From: Litorisediminicola beolgyonensis
GTDB lineage: Bacteria > Pseudomonadota > Alphaproteobacteria > Rhodobacterales > Rhodobacteraceae
Reading direction: 5' to 3'
DNA: 64,000 nucleotides
Assembly (NCBI RefSeq): GCF_042679605.1
Contig: NZ_JBHTMU010000016.1
Location: 1 to 64,000, forward strand
Part shown: one piece after another, positions 42,690 to 51,481 of the stretch
How the letters are laid out: each line of letters begins with the position of its first letter
How positions within the stretch are numbered: the stretch's first letter is position 1
Program-made: the position numbers and the translations under genes
Notes under the pieces: generated by a model
What the model was told of the DNA's origin: nothing
The model's input: only the letters and a program-made list of their open reading frames with translations
The model's database searches: none

Positions 42690-43340
42690 TCACCTCAAGG
42701 TCTGGCGCCAGGCGAAGCTGGCGCCGCGGCTGATGAGGGAGCGGCCGGAGCCGTATTGCGCTTCCGTGATGACCGCCTTGCAGACCGGTCGCGACAGCGT
42801 CACCGTCGCGCCGAGCGCCGCGCCCGGGCGGATGACGGGAGTGATCTCGAAGAGACCCGTCGCCCCCGTGCCGTCGGCGGTGGCGCCGGTGACGACGCGG
42901 TGCAAGGCCCGGCGCAGGGGGTTCGAGCCGTAGCTGAACCCGAGCATGTCGCCCTGGCTGATCACATATCCTGCCGGCAAATCCTCCAGGGCAAGCTCGC
43001 GCCCGTCGACGGAGAGGCTCGCAATCACAGGGCTGGCGGCGGCGATAGTGGCGCCGGCCGGGTCAAGACGCGGGTTCGACTTCCGCCGGTCGTAGATCAG
43101 AAGCGACGCGCCGGGCTGTTCCAGCAGGGCAAGCCGGGCCTCGATCGCCGCCATGTCCGAAAGCGGCGTCGCCCCGAGCTGCACTTCGCCCATCCAGAGC
43201 CGCGCGCCGAGCTGATGCTTGATCACGTCGCCACCGCCCGTCTCGGAGGTGGTTTGCGCTGTCCCAAGCGAAAAGCTCACCTGCGAGATGGGCAAGTCCT
43301 CGAAGAAGCCGGACAGGGGAATGGGCCAGCTAAGCGCCAT
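42690..43340 (-). CDS. Distal tail protein-like
   Basis: 216 residues, beta-rich, with ISQVSFSLGTAQTTSETGGGD, LGARLWMGEVQLG and GFSYGSNPLRRALHRVV. Located just after the tape measure gene, where Dit/DUF2460-like proteins are expected. Its ATG shares a base with the tape measure stop. Confidence 0.6.
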   Translation of the reverse strand: MALSWPIPLSGFFEDLPISQVSFSLGTAQTTSETGGGDVIKHQLGARLWMGEVQLGATPLSDMAAIEARLALLEQPGASLLIYDRRKSNPRLDPAGATIAAASPVIASLSVDGRELALEDLPAGYVISQGDMLGFSYGSNPLRRALHRVVTGATADGTGATGLFEITPVIRPGAALGATVTLSRPVCKAVITEAQYGSGRSLISRGASFAWRQTLR

Positions 43341-45745
43341 CAGCCGATGCTCCGCGGGTCCTTGCCGATCCGCTGGACGCTGGCGGGCAGGACGTTGCGG
43401 TCGTATTCCTGAACGACCTGCGCCGAGACGCCCTGGCTCACCGTGCGGATCTTCGCGTCGAACTCGGCGCTGGCCGCGATCTCGACACGCACGACGCCAC
43501 CCTGGCCACCGCCCTCCGGGACCCGCGGCGCGATGTAGCCGTTGGTGTCGGGAATGAAGAGCTCCTGCCGCCGCTCGCCGACGACATAGGGCTGGCCCGC
43601 ATAGACCTTGCCGCCCCGCTCGCGCCCCGGAACGCCCGGAGACGGAAACAGCAGCTCGCCGATCGAAACGCCCCCGAACAGCCCGCCGAACATGCCGGTG
43701 CCGTAGATCGCGCCCTGGGTCAGCGCCGACAGCAGGCTTCCAAGCACCTCCTGCGCCGAGGCGCCGTTGGTGATGATGTCGTTCAGGAGATCGTTGACGC
43801 CGTCGCGCAGGGCCTCGGTGCTGTCGGTCGCGCGGCGCATGGCGACCTCTTCGGCGATCCGGACACCGATGAGCTGCTCGATCTGGGCGCGCTCGGCGGC
43901 GGTCGCTGCCTTCAGGACCTCGCGATGTTGGATCATCTCACGCTGAACCGGGTCGAGCTCGCGGAGAAGATCGATCTCCTTCTGCTCGCTCTCGATGAGG
44001 CGTTCCAGCGCTTCGCGATTGCTGTCGTACTCGCGCTCCGCCTCGCTTCTGCCGCCGCCAGCGGACCCGCCGCCCCCACGTCGCCCGCCGCCCGTCCGGC
44101 CGCGGCTCGATATCTTCGGCGTCTTGTAGGCAACCGTCCCGCCGACGATTGCGCCGCCGAGGCGTCCCTGGTCATAGAGCTGCGCGCGCGCGTCGTCCGG
44201 GCCCTTTGCGCCAGCCGACGCGTTCATCGACTTGATCGCGACCGCGGTGGCGTAGGCGATCCCAAGCTGTTCCGACAACTGCGCGGCCGATGACGTCGCC
44301 GTGTCGATCCCGGCCGACATGTCGAGCATCGCCAGGGCCTGTGCTTCGAGAAACGCCTGGCGCAACTCCGCTTTCAGCTCCTCGGAGACATTGAGCGTCG
44401 CCAGCGTTTCCTCGAAGACCTCGCGCTCGTTGGCGGCACGCACCTCCGCGACCTGGGCGCTGTCGGCCCCGAACCGCGCAATCGCGCCCTGAAGCTCGGC
44501 CTCCCGGCTCAGGCTCGTGAGCATGCCCGCAGCCGTGGCAAGCGCGCGCTCCCGCGACTGCCGCGCCGCCTCGGCCGCGCGTCCCGCGAGTTCCTCACCC
44601 TGAATGCGGGTTCGGTAAAAGAGCTCGTAGGAGCGCTGGACGTTGGGATTGACGACCGGGACGCCGACATCGTCCGGGATCGTCTGCAGGTTGTCGCTGA
44701 TCTGCTCCGTTGTGGCCTGCAGTTCGTACGCTTTTGTGACCAGACCGTTGATCCGGTCGAGGAGCGCGTCTTCCCCCGGCGAGCGCTGCCCGTCGAAATC
44801 GGCGGCTGTACGAACAGCCGCGGCGAGGCTCTTGAGCGCCTCGATCCGCTCGTCGATCGACATGCTGGCCGCAGCGCCCAGAACCTCGAGCTCCGCGATC
44901 ACCTCGTTCACGAGGCCGCGCAGCTCGGTCCGGCTCTCGCGGTTGATGCTGAAGGTCAGCTCGAAAGGCGTGAACCCGAACTGTTGCCCCATGCCGTAGA
45001 GGCTGCTGTCCATCTCCTCCGACAACTGTGCCATCGCCGTTGCGATCTGGTTTTCCGCAGCGATCCGCGCGTCGTTCGCCATCTCGCCCAGGAAGGCGCG
45101 CGCGGCCGCGCCGGCGGAACCGAACCGCTCCTCGAGGTCGGCCGTGCTCGCCGTCGCGAGATCAGCGGCCTCGCGATAGGCCGAGACCCGATCGTTGAGA
45201 TCGCCGAGTTCATCCTCGAAGGTCCGCGCCTCCTCGCCCGCGCCGAGAAGCCATTGCGTGATCGCGGCGCCGGCGGCGATGGTGCCGAGCGTGATCAGGT
45301 TAATCGGCGAGAAGAGCGACAGGAATGCGCCGCCGAGCGCGCGGACCGCGCCCGTCGCTCCCATCGGGCCGATGACCTGGGTGATCTGCGTGCCCTGTTG
45401 GATCGCCAGCTGGAGAGGGTTTTGACCCGCCGCGAGCATTACGCCGATATCGTTGAACTGGGCCGTCAGGTTTCCGATCGATCCCGCCGCGCGGCGGTTG
45501 GCGGCTTCCATATCGATGGCGTTGCGCGCCGCACGGGCCTCTGCCTGGGACAGCTGCTCGACCGATCCCGCACCGCTCGATGCCGCGCCGCCCAAGTCCC
45601 GGACGCCCGCGGCACCGCGTCGGCCGGATCGGCCCACCTTGTCCGCCGCGCCCGCCGCCTCGTCGAGAGCGGCCTTGGTGCGCTTGATCTCGCCCTGGGC
45701 CTGCTTTCCGTCGGCCTTGATTTCGCCGCTGACTACAAAGGCCAT
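43340..45745 (-). CDS. Tail tape measure protein
   Basis: 801 residues. Helical and coiled N-terminus (GEIKADGKQAQGEIKRTKAA), tape measure signature with LTAQFNDIGVMLAAGQNPLQ followed by QQGTQITQVIG, two hydrophobic segments (about 125-170) and a long helical remainder; the C-terminus has GGKVYAGQPYVVGERRQELF. At 1.5 angstrom per residue it predicts a tail of roughly 120 nm, long for Mu but right for a siphovirus. Confidence 0.92.
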   Translation of the reverse strand: MAFVVSGEIKADGKQAQGEIKRTKAALDEAAGAADKVGRSGRRGAAGVRDLGGAASSGAGSVEQLSQAEARAARNAIDMEAANRRAAGSIGNLTAQFNDIGVMLAAGQNPLQLAIQQGTQITQVIGPMGATGAVRALGGAFLSLFSPINLITLGTIAAGAAITQWLLGAGEEARTFEDELGDLNDRVSAYREAADLATASTADLEERFGSAGAAARAFLGEMANDARIAAENQIATAMAQLSEEMDSSLYGMGQQFGFTPFELTFSINRESRTELRGLVNEVIAELEVLGAAASMSIDERIEALKSLAAAVRTAADFDGQRSPGEDALLDRINGLVTKAYELQATTEQISDNLQTIPDDVGVPVVNPNVQRSYELFYRTRIQGEELAGRAAEAARQSRERALATAAGMLTSLSREAELQGAIARFGADSAQVAEVRAANEREVFEETLATLNVSEELKAELRQAFLEAQALAMLDMSAGIDTATSSAAQLSEQLGIAYATAVAIKSMNASAGAKGPDDARAQLYDQGRLGGAIVGGTVAYKTPKISSRGRTGGGRRGGGGSAGGGRSEAEREYDSNREALERLIESEQKEIDLLRELDPVQREMIQHREVLKAATAAERAQIEQLIGVRIAEEVAMRRATDSTEALRDGVNDLLNDIITNGASAQEVLGSLLSALTQGAIYGTGMFGGLFGGVSIGELLFPSPGVPGRERGGKVYAGQPYVVGERRQELFIPDTNGYIAPRVPEGGGQGGVVRVEIAASAEFDAKIRTVSQGVSAQVVQEYDRNVLPASVQRIGKDPRSIG

Positions 45746-45746
45746 T

Positions 45747-46426
45747 TCACACCCCGTTCAATGCCGCCCGCGCGGCGCTTTCGATCACCCGGACCTGCGC
45801 CCAGAGCTCGGGCGTCACCGTAACGCCCGCCAATCTCAGCCCCGCCTCCGCCGCTCCGAAATCGAGCCCCGCGTAGTAGGGCGCGGCCGCCTGGCGCGGT
45901 ATGATCCGCCATTGCGAGGCGACCTCGAGAAAGGCTTCGAAGGCGGCGAGATGCTCCGGCCAGAGCCCGTCGTCGCTCTCCGGCCTCAGATCCTCGATCG
46001 AGAGGTCGAGCCCCCAGCGACGCGCATCGGCCAGGGCTCCATCGCTGTCCTCGGCCGGGCCAGCCGCACCCGTCGCCCAGGCGCGGCCGGCCCATTTCAG
46101 TTTCCCGTCGCGGCCTTCGAGACCGCGTCGCTGTAGGTCTGCAGAAGCGCGATCCGCACATAGGGCATGTCGAGCAACCGGTCCTTCAGCTGGTCGCTGT
46201 AGGACAGCTCCTTGCCGTCTTCGCCGACCAGCTCGTCGAGCTTTACGATCGCAGTGCGGAGGAAACTGCGGATACCGGGACCGGTCTTCGCGTCATGCTT
46301 CTTCGCCTCGCTCTCTGTCAGAACGCGGAACGTCGCGCGGAACGTCTGTTCCTCATGGCCACCGTCGACGGGAACCATGACGCGGACCTGGTGAGAGAAT
46401 GTCGGCTGGGAGAGAACCTTGAACAT
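45747..46426 (-). CDS. Tail assembly chaperone GT-type fusion by -1 frameshift
   Basis: Predicted 226-residue product: the first 109 residues of the upstream chaperone, a -1 slip on GGGAAAC at 46100-46106, then 117 residues beginning LKWAGRAWATG in the -1 frame to TGA at 45747-45749. The second half (WPEHLAAFEAFLEVASQWRI, then YYAGLDFGAAEAGLRL) looks like DUF1799, a family expressed as this fusion partner in other phages. It has no good start codon of its own in this frame. As in lambda G/GT, it should assist tube assembly on the tape measure. Confidence 0.8.
46097..46426 (-). CDS. Tail assembly chaperone (G-type, unshifted product)
   Basis: 109 residues from ATG 46426. A beta N-terminus (FSHQVRVMVPVDGGHEEQTF) and helical C-terminus (LKDRLLDMPYVRIALLQTY). 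It corresponds to the short product of tail chaperone pairs. Its last two sense codons are GGA AAC of the slippery site, immediately before TGA. Located between the tube and tape measure genes, the standard place. Confidence 0.82.
   Translation of the reverse strand: MFKVLSQPTFSHQVRVMVPVDGGHEEQTFRATFRVLTESEAKKHDAKTGPGIRSFLRTAIVKLDELVGEDGKELSYSDQLKDRLLDMPYVRIALLQTYSDAVSKAATGN
46100..46106 (-). promoter_or_regulatory. -1 ribosomal frameshift slippery heptamer
   Basis: G GGA AAC in the zero frame, followed directly by TGA: fits X-XXY-YYZ. Lambda uses GGGAAAG at the same position. The following sequence is GC-rich and could form structure. The -1 frame stays open for 117 codons. Confidence 0.8.
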
Positions 46427-46533
46427 CGGGGAGCTCCGATCGAGAGAGGGGTTGGAGTGGACAAGTCGAAGACCGCGCGAGGCCCGACCCTGCCCCGCGC
46501 GCTGTCCGCGCAGGGTCATGACCAGGCAGGCGC

Positions 46534-47463
46534 TCATGTCAGGGTCAGCGTCCACTGGTCGTTGCCAGCATCGGGCTGCGGAACCAAGCGAAGGGGCCAT
46601 TCGGTGATCCCCTGACTGTTCTCGAGCCCCGACGGGCGCTGCATCTGCGCCTTCGGCACCGCCAGCGAGGAAATCCGTCCCGCCCCGACCCCGTGGGTCA
46701 AGGCGACAACGACGTCGGTCTGATCCGCGGCAAGCTGGTATGGGTTGAGAGTGGTGAGCGGCACGGCGTTCACCGTGACCTCGATCTGGTCGGCCCGATC
46801 GGTGATGAGGATATCCTCGCTGCCGATCAGGAAACGCCCCTCGACCGCATTGCCGAGGTTCATCGAGAACGCCCGCATGACCAGGGCTGTCCCCGCGAGG
46901 AGGAAGACCGGAGTATTGGCATTCGAGGCGACCTGCGGCTTCTGGAACGCCGAGACATCCGGCGTGACCTTGGCGGTCTCCGAAGGCTGGGTGAAGAGCC
47001 CGGTGAACTGAAACTCGATATAGGGAATGCCGGAGGCGTTGACGCGGAACGTCGCGGTGCCCCGGGTTCCCAGGAGCACATACCGGGTGCCGCCGATCCA
47101 CAGGTAGATCGACACCGCCTCATGCGCATCCGAGACCGGGTTGTATACGACATCGGTTCCCGCGTTCACCGTCTCGGCGCAGCCGCAGGCCCGCAGGAGC
47201 GGACCCCAGCCCGGCGGCGTGCCGGCGGTGCCGGAGCCCACCAGCTCGACGCGGAAGGACAGCGTCGCATGCACGTCGACGGGGATCGTCGGCTGCGCGC
47301 CCAGGAACGGCCGCTCCAACTCGCGGCTGACGTCCTCGCCCTCCATCGGGTTGAGCGACACCTCGGTTGCCAGGATCGCGTTGGCGGCACCGGTGGGCGT
47401 CGCGTCGGTCGCGTAGGTGGTCTCGATCTTCGCGAGGAGGATCTTGTCGCGCCAGCGGATCAT
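46534..47463 (-). CDS. Major tail tube protein
   Basis: 309 residues. Starts MIRWRDKILLAKIETTYATDA, typical of siphovirus tube proteins, with VSLNPMEGEDVSRE and a later Ig-like part. Beta-rich. It lies before the chaperone pair and tape measure, and there is no sheath gene, so the tail is non-contractile. TGATG overlap with the preceding small gene. Confidence 0.85.
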   Translation of the reverse strand: MIRWRDKILLAKIETTYATDATPTGAANAILATEVSLNPMEGEDVSRELERPFLGAQPTIPVDVHATLSFRVELVGSGTAGTPPGWGPLLRACGCAETVNAGTDVVYNPVSDAHEAVSIYLWIGGTRYVLLGTRGTATFRVNASGIPYIEFQFTGLFTQPSETAKVTPDVSAFQKPQVASNANTPVFLLAGTALVMRAFSMNLGNAVEGRFLIGSEDILITDRADQIEVTVNAVPLTTLNPYQLAADQTDVVVALTHGVGAGRISSLAVPKAQMQRPSGLENSQGITEWPLRLVPQPDAGNDQWTLTLT

Positions 47464-47603
47464 ACGTCGGTCTCCTTGCCGGTGTCAGCCTGCCGCGACT
47501 TGGCGGGCGCTGGCTGGGCGGTGGGCTTCTCGCGCGTCTTCAACGCGCCGGTTTTCGGGTCGCGGGTGTAGCTGCCCCCCGCGCTCGGAAGTGGCTTGCT
47601 CAT
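47460..47603 (-). CDS. Small phage protein between gp37-like and tube genes
   Basis: 47 residues: MSKPLPSAGGSYTRDP onward, basic and Thr/Pro-rich, probably disordered. Its ATG overlaps the gp37-like stop and its TGA overlaps the tube start, so it sits exactly between two genes with 4-nt overlaps each side. Mu-like phages have a short gene here (DUF2635 type); similarity is by position and RDP motif only. Confidence 0.6.
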   Translation of the reverse strand: MSKPLPSAGGSYTRDPKTGALKTREKPTAQPAPAKSRQADTGKETDV

Positions 47604-48031
47604 GCCGGTATCCTCAGCTGGTCGTTGATGCGGAAATCGATCTGGTAGGCCATGCGCCCCTTGCCGACGGAGACCAGCCCCGCGCGCGCCAGCTCGAAAA
47701 CGCCGACCTCATCGGCCGGCGCCCAGCCCGCGATCGCGGCGATCACCTCGTCGACGAACGGCTCCAGCCGCTCGAGCGCGCGCTCGCCGGTGCGGTCCGT
47801 CGAGCTGAAGAACAACAGAACGCCGACGGATCGGGTCAGCGCCTGCGCGAACAGACCCGTGGCGTAGGTCGCCTGTCCGCCGGTGAGACCGAGCGGCAGC
47901 ACGAAGGCGGCGACGGTGGACTGCGGCAGGCGATTGTCGCGCTGGAGCGCGGAAAACTCCGCCGCGCCCTCGATCCGCCCGGCGAGATCGGGGACGCTGG
48001 CTTCGAGCCGGGCTTTGACATCGTCGAACAT
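47600..48031 (-). CDS. Mu gp37-like (DUF1834) head-tail/tail terminator protein
   Basis: 143 residues: MFDDVKARLEASVPDLAGRI, QSTVAAFVLPLG, ERLEPFVDEVIAAIAGW and a beta C-terminus VGKGRMAYQIDFRI. It fits Mu gp37-like proteins, which act at the tail end. Overlaps the genes on both sides. Confidence 0.8.
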   Translation of the reverse strand: MFDDVKARLEASVPDLAGRIEGAAEFSALQRDNRLPQSTVAAFVLPLGLTGGQATYATGLFAQALTRSVGVLLFFSSTDRTGERALERLEPFVDEVIAAIAGWAPADEVGVFELARAGLVSVGKGRMAYQIDFRINDQLRIPA

Positions 48032-48462
48032 CAGACAAAGCCCTTGAGGCTGGCTTCGGTCATCGGACGTTCGCGATCGGTCACACGCGCGCCGGAGCCG
48101 CCCGTGGTCGCGGGCTCGATGCCAGATGCGCCCGGAATGCGGATGGTGCCGGAGGAGATCTGCGCGAGCATCTTGAGCGCCTGCTCGTAATCCGCCTGGA
48201 CCTTCCCGTCGGGCTCGTAGCTGTGGAGCTTGTAGATGCAGATCGCCTGAGCCAGGTCCGCTATCATCGGCGGCGTCTCGGCAAGCGGCAGCGCGTATTT
48301 GGCCGCCAGGTATCCATCGATCACCGCATCGGTGTCCGCGATCGCGCGGGCCACGGTGTCGGCATCAATAACACCGGTCGACAAATCTCCGCGGTCGGTC
48401 AGGTCGACGATGCGTCGCTCGCCGTATCGGTCGATGAGCTCGGACAGGGTGATGTAGGGCAT
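48031..48462 (-). CDS. Mu gp36-like (DUF1320) protein
   Basis: 143 residues. YITLSELIDRYGERRIVDLTDRG is the DUF1320 signature, with DAVIDGYLAAKYALPL and a helical middle. These are head-tail connector proteins. The C-terminus overlaps the next start by one base (TGATG). Confidence 0.88.
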   Translation of the reverse strand: MPYITLSELIDRYGERRIVDLTDRGDLSTGVIDADTVARAIADTDAVIDGYLAAKYALPLAETPPMIADLAQAICIYKLHSYEPDGKVQADYEQALKMLAQISSGTIRIPGASGIEPATTGGSGARVTDRERPMTEASLKGFV

Positions 48463-48487
48463 TGCGGTCGCTCCGCGGTTGGAAATT

Positions 48488-48516
48488 CCGGCGGCGGCTG
48501 CTCCCCCCGCCGCCGG
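48488..48516 (-). terminator. Hairpin between capsid and connector genes
   Basis: 10-bp stem (48507-48516 with 48488-48497) of CCGGCGGCGG type, with a weak AATTT tail on the minus strand. It may reduce transcription after the capsid genes. Confidence 0.45.
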
Positions 48517-48552
48517 AGAGGCCCCGCCCTCGGGCGGAGCTTGGACCGCGCG

Positions 48553-48954
48553 TTACGCCTGTTGCGCGGGTCGCGTCGTCACCAGCAGGCGCGGATCGGA
48601 GATCAGCGCGTGCTTCTGGTGTTCCGAGAGCTCCGACAGCGGGATCACCGTCGGCGCAGGGGTGAAGTGTCGTCCGGCACGCCACCGGCCCTTCTTGGGA
48701 CCGATCACCTCGACCACGAGGTCCTCGCCCTCCTCGAGGACCGGGGCGGGGCCAGCCGCCCCGGTCGAGGCCGAAGCGAGATCCGACGAGGGAGTGGCGT
48801 CCGGCGCTTTCGGCTGGGAGGAGTTGGCGGCCGCGGCCTCGGCCTGCGTGACGCGCTCGGCCAGGGTCTCGTCGCCGATATTGGCGCGGAACTCGACGCC
48901 GAGCTCCTTGGCGCGCGCCTCGAGCTCTTCACGGGTCGGCTTCGGATCGGTCAT
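48553..48954 (-). CDS. Mu-like prophage FluMu_N domain protein
   Basis: 133 residues. N-terminal helix pair (TREELEARAKELGVEF, then ETLAERVTQAEA), a disordered acidic linker, and the C-terminal FluMu_N-type segment RAGRHFTPAPTVIPLSELSE and LISDPRLLV. Known next to Mu capsid genes (gp35 place). Function in the head is unknown. Confidence 0.8.
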   Translation of the reverse strand: MTDPKPTREELEARAKELGVEFRANIGDETLAERVTQAEAAAANSSQPKAPDATPSSDLASASTGAAGPAPVLEEGEDLVVEVIGPKKGRWRAGRHFTPAPTVIPLSELSEHQKHALISDPRLLVTTRPAQQA

Positions 48955-48967
48955 CGCTCAGCCTCCG

Positions 48968-49861
48968 TTACGCGAGCCACGGGACCACGAGCAGTTCGGC
49001 AGTGCCTTTCCACTCGTTGGTCTCGCCGCCGGCGGCATATTCGGAGTTGAGGATCTTGCGCGCCGCGCTTTCGAGCGACGGCGGCACGACCAGGAGACCC
49101 GGCTTGATCCCGAGCGGGCGACCGTAATCGCCCTTCATCCCCATGAGCGCCGCCCGCGCGGTGGCGTAATTCGCCGCGTTGAGCGTCTGCTTCGAGCCCC
49201 AGGCGAACTGCCAGAAGCCGAAGCCCACGTTCATCCTGGCGTCGGCGCCGTAATGGAACTCCTTGTTGGAGAACACATTGCTGTCGTCGAGCCGGTCGCG
49301 GGCGACGAACTCGAAATCCTTGCGCTGCTGGAGGATGATCGGCTTGAGCGCGCGGCTTGCGTCGATCAGGAACCAGGGCGCACCGGCGCCGCCGTCGGTA
49401 TTGGCCACGGTGGTCACGTTGCCGTCTTCATCGAGCACCGGGTGATCGGTGTCGAAGTAGAACTGGCCGTCGTAGCACTCCTCGGCGAAGCCGTTCTTCA
49501 GAAGGCCGTAGACGAGATCGTCCTTCTTGGCGCCGGTCGACATGCCCATCTCGGTGAAGAGCGGCGTGTAGATGCCGAGATTGTCGGTCTCGATATCGTC
49601 ACGATCGACGCCGATGGTCAGCTCCCACGGCTTTTCGCGGATGGTGTAGTCGTGCTGGGTGAGGTTCTGCACGGCGCGCGGGCCGATCCATTCCCGCACG
49701 TTCGGGATCTTGCCCAGCCAGCCGAACTTCTGCTCCTTGGTCGATGCGGGCACCAGCGTAGCGACGCTGGTGTACATCGAGGACGCCTGCCCGAGGCCGT
49801 TCTGGAAGGTGGTCTTGAACCCGGCGCGGAGCGCGTCGAGATTTGCGGCGTTCACAAGCAT
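48968..49861 (-). CDS. Mu gpT-like major capsid protein
   Basis: 297 residues. LDALRAGFKTTFQNGL, WLGKIPNVREWIGPRAVQNL and DDIETDNLGIYTPLF are strong Mu gpT features. ATG 49861 is preferred to TTG at 49864. It would form the HK97-fold capsid shell. The order protease-decoration-capsid is Mu-like. Confidence 0.93.
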   Translation of the reverse strand: MLVNAANLDALRAGFKTTFQNGLGQASSMYTSVATLVPASTKEQKFGWLGKIPNVREWIGPRAVQNLTQHDYTIREKPWELTIGVDRDDIETDNLGIYTPLFTEMGMSTGAKKDDLVYGLLKNGFAEECYDGQFYFDTDHPVLDEDGNVTTVANTDGGAGAPWFLIDASRALKPIILQQRKDFEFVARDRLDDSNVFSNKEFHYGADARMNVGFGFWQFAWGSKQTLNAANYATARAALMGMKGDYGRPLGIKPGLLVVPPSLESAARKILNSEYAAGGETNEWKGTAELLVVPWLA

Positions 49862-49872
49862 CAAGGCTCTCC

Positions 49873-50304
49873 TTACGCGGCGTTGCTGAGGGCTTCGTCG
49901 AAGCGGACCCAGACGCCATTGGCGTCCACCGCATCGACGATGCCGGCGCGGGACCGGGTGCCGGTCCCATCCGTTTTCGCGACCGTCTGGTCATCGACGA
50001 CGAAGCAGGCGCTGCCGATATCCGCGGCGACGATCTCGTCGGCGGCGGCCGAGTTGGCATAGCGGAACACACCCGGCAGGTAGTCGACGGTCTGGTCGCC
50101 ATCGGCCCCGCCCGAATTGTCCACCCGCTCCTGGGCACAGCCGACGCCGACCAGGCCGGTGGCCGTCTGGCCTTCGACCAGAAAGCCGGTCGCGTTGCGC
50201 ATGACGATCGCGCCGGCATAGATCATCGCGCCGGCGGCTGCGGCGCCCTGGCGATTGTCGCCTTCGGAGCGCGGCGTGTTTCGGTCCTGGGTGAGCGGCG
50301 CCAT
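49873..50304 (-). CDS. Head decoration-like protein
   Basis: 143 residues, beta-rich and Gly/Ala-rich: GAMIYAGAIVMRNATGFLVEG, GVGCAQERVDNSGGADG and GSACFVVDDQTV. Between protease and capsid genes, as for decoration/cement proteins of Mu-like siphophages. TGATG overlap with the protease gene. Confidence 0.7.
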   Translation of the reverse strand: MAPLTQDRNTPRSEGDNRQGAAAAGAMIYAGAIVMRNATGFLVEGQTATGLVGVGCAQERVDNSGGADGDQTVDYLPGVFRYANSAAADEIVAADIGSACFVVDDQTVAKTDGTGTRSRAGIVDAVDANGVWVRFDEALSNAA

Positions 50305-51377
50305 CAGAAGGTCTCCTGCTGTTCACGCTCGGTCTCGAGCGTCTTGGCGTAGTCCGCGGCGGGAATGCCGAGGAGCTTTGCGGCTTCGCGCTGCGCGGAG
50401 TTCAGCGAGACGGTGTCGCCTTTCGCCGCGGGCGGTTCGATCGAGGTGCCCGAGGGGCCCAGGGTCGGCAGACCGTTGATCAGCGCCTCGGTTTCGTCGG
50501 CGTCGCGCTGATGCATCGCGATGTACCGTTCGCGCTGCGGCTTCACGCCGACCACGTTGCGCTTGATCGCCCCGTCGACGAAGGCTTCCGCCTTTTCGCG
50601 CGTGCGGTCGGAGCGAAGTTCGTTGAGCTGGGTGGTGACACCGGCAAGCTCGGACTGGAGCGAGGTGATGATCTCGTCACTGTCGTCGCCGCTGGACATC
50701 GCGGCCTGCGCCGCGGTGACGATCTCCGAGGGATCCGCATCCTCCGCGAGCCCGAGCGCGACACTCACGTCGGACAGCGCCGACTGCATTGCGGTGGTGT
50801 CCGAATTGCCGGACTTCTTCACCGCGACCAGAACGTCCGCCTCGGACGCGTCCTCGCCGAGGCCGAGAGCCTTGGCGAGCTTCTGCAAAAACGACATCTC
50901 GTCGGTCTCCATGTTGAGCGCGGCGAGCCCGCGCAGGTTCGGTCGGTTGACGAGGCTGGCGCGCAGGATGGCGCGGATGCGCTTCGTCTTGTCGTGGGTG
51001 ACGACGGGCGAGATCGCCCGGTAGGCGCGCTCCTGGACCATCTCCCGTCCGGCCTTGGTCCACTCGACCCGGCCCCAGATGCCATCGGAGCGGGCTTGCA
51101 GTTCCTTGATCCAGCCGCGCGCAGGAGCGGCACCGCCCTTGGGCGCGGCGAGATCGGTCGCATGGTTCTCGTCGATCGGCAGGTCGAGACCCTCCGCGGC
51201 CTGAAGGCTCGCGGCGATGATCTCCTCGAGATCGGCGACTTGGTACGGACCTCGGCTGTCAGCCGTGTGCTGTTCGCCAAGGTTCAGAAGATGGATCCAC
51301 TCCGGCGCCTCGGCCGAGGGTTCGGCCGGGATCGCGGAAGCACTCATGAGAGCGGTGGAAAGGGCGGAGCGTGTCAT
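50304..51377 (-). CDS. Mu gpI-like prohead protease with scaffold C-terminus
   Basis: 357 residues. N-terminal protease part contains PEWIHLLNLGE, LPIDENHATDLA and RAISPVV; the helical acidic C-terminal half (from about 150) looks like a scaffold, as in Mu where I and Z share a frame. In Mu the scaffold is made from an internal start; a candidate is the Met in METDEMSFLQKLAKAL. A terminator lies just upstream of the gene. Confidence 0.87.
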   Translation of the reverse strand: MTRSALSTALMSASAIPAEPSAEAPEWIHLLNLGEQHTADSRGPYQVADLEEIIAASLQAAEGLDLPIDENHATDLAAPKGGAAPARGWIKELQARSDGIWGRVEWTKAGREMVQERAYRAISPVVTHDKTKRIRAILRASLVNRPNLRGLAALNMETDEMSFLQKLAKALGLGEDASEADVLVAVKKSGNSDTTAMQSALSDVSVALGLAEDADPSEIVTAAQAAMSSGDDSDEIITSLQSELAGVTTQLNELRSDRTREKAEAFVDGAIKRNVVGVKPQRERYIAMHQRDADETEALINGLPTLGPSGTSIEPPAAKGDTVSLNSAQREAAKLLGIPAADYAKTLETEREQQETF

Positions 51378-51404
51378 GGCACCGATATTCGCCGGTCGCC
51401 AAAA

Positions 51405-51431
51405 GCAAAAACACCCGCAAGGGTTTGCGGG
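51405..51431 (-). terminator. Rho-independent terminator upstream of the protease gene
   Basis: 7-bp stem CCCGCAA (51425-51431) with TTGCGGG (51414-51420), then TGTTTTTG on the minus strand. It follows gpG by 50 nt. The 27 bp are identical to the terminator at 61192-61218. Confidence 0.85.
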
Positions 51432-51481
51432 TATTGCGCCAAATTACTCCGAAATCAGCCTGCCCGGAGCCTCTTCGCCGG

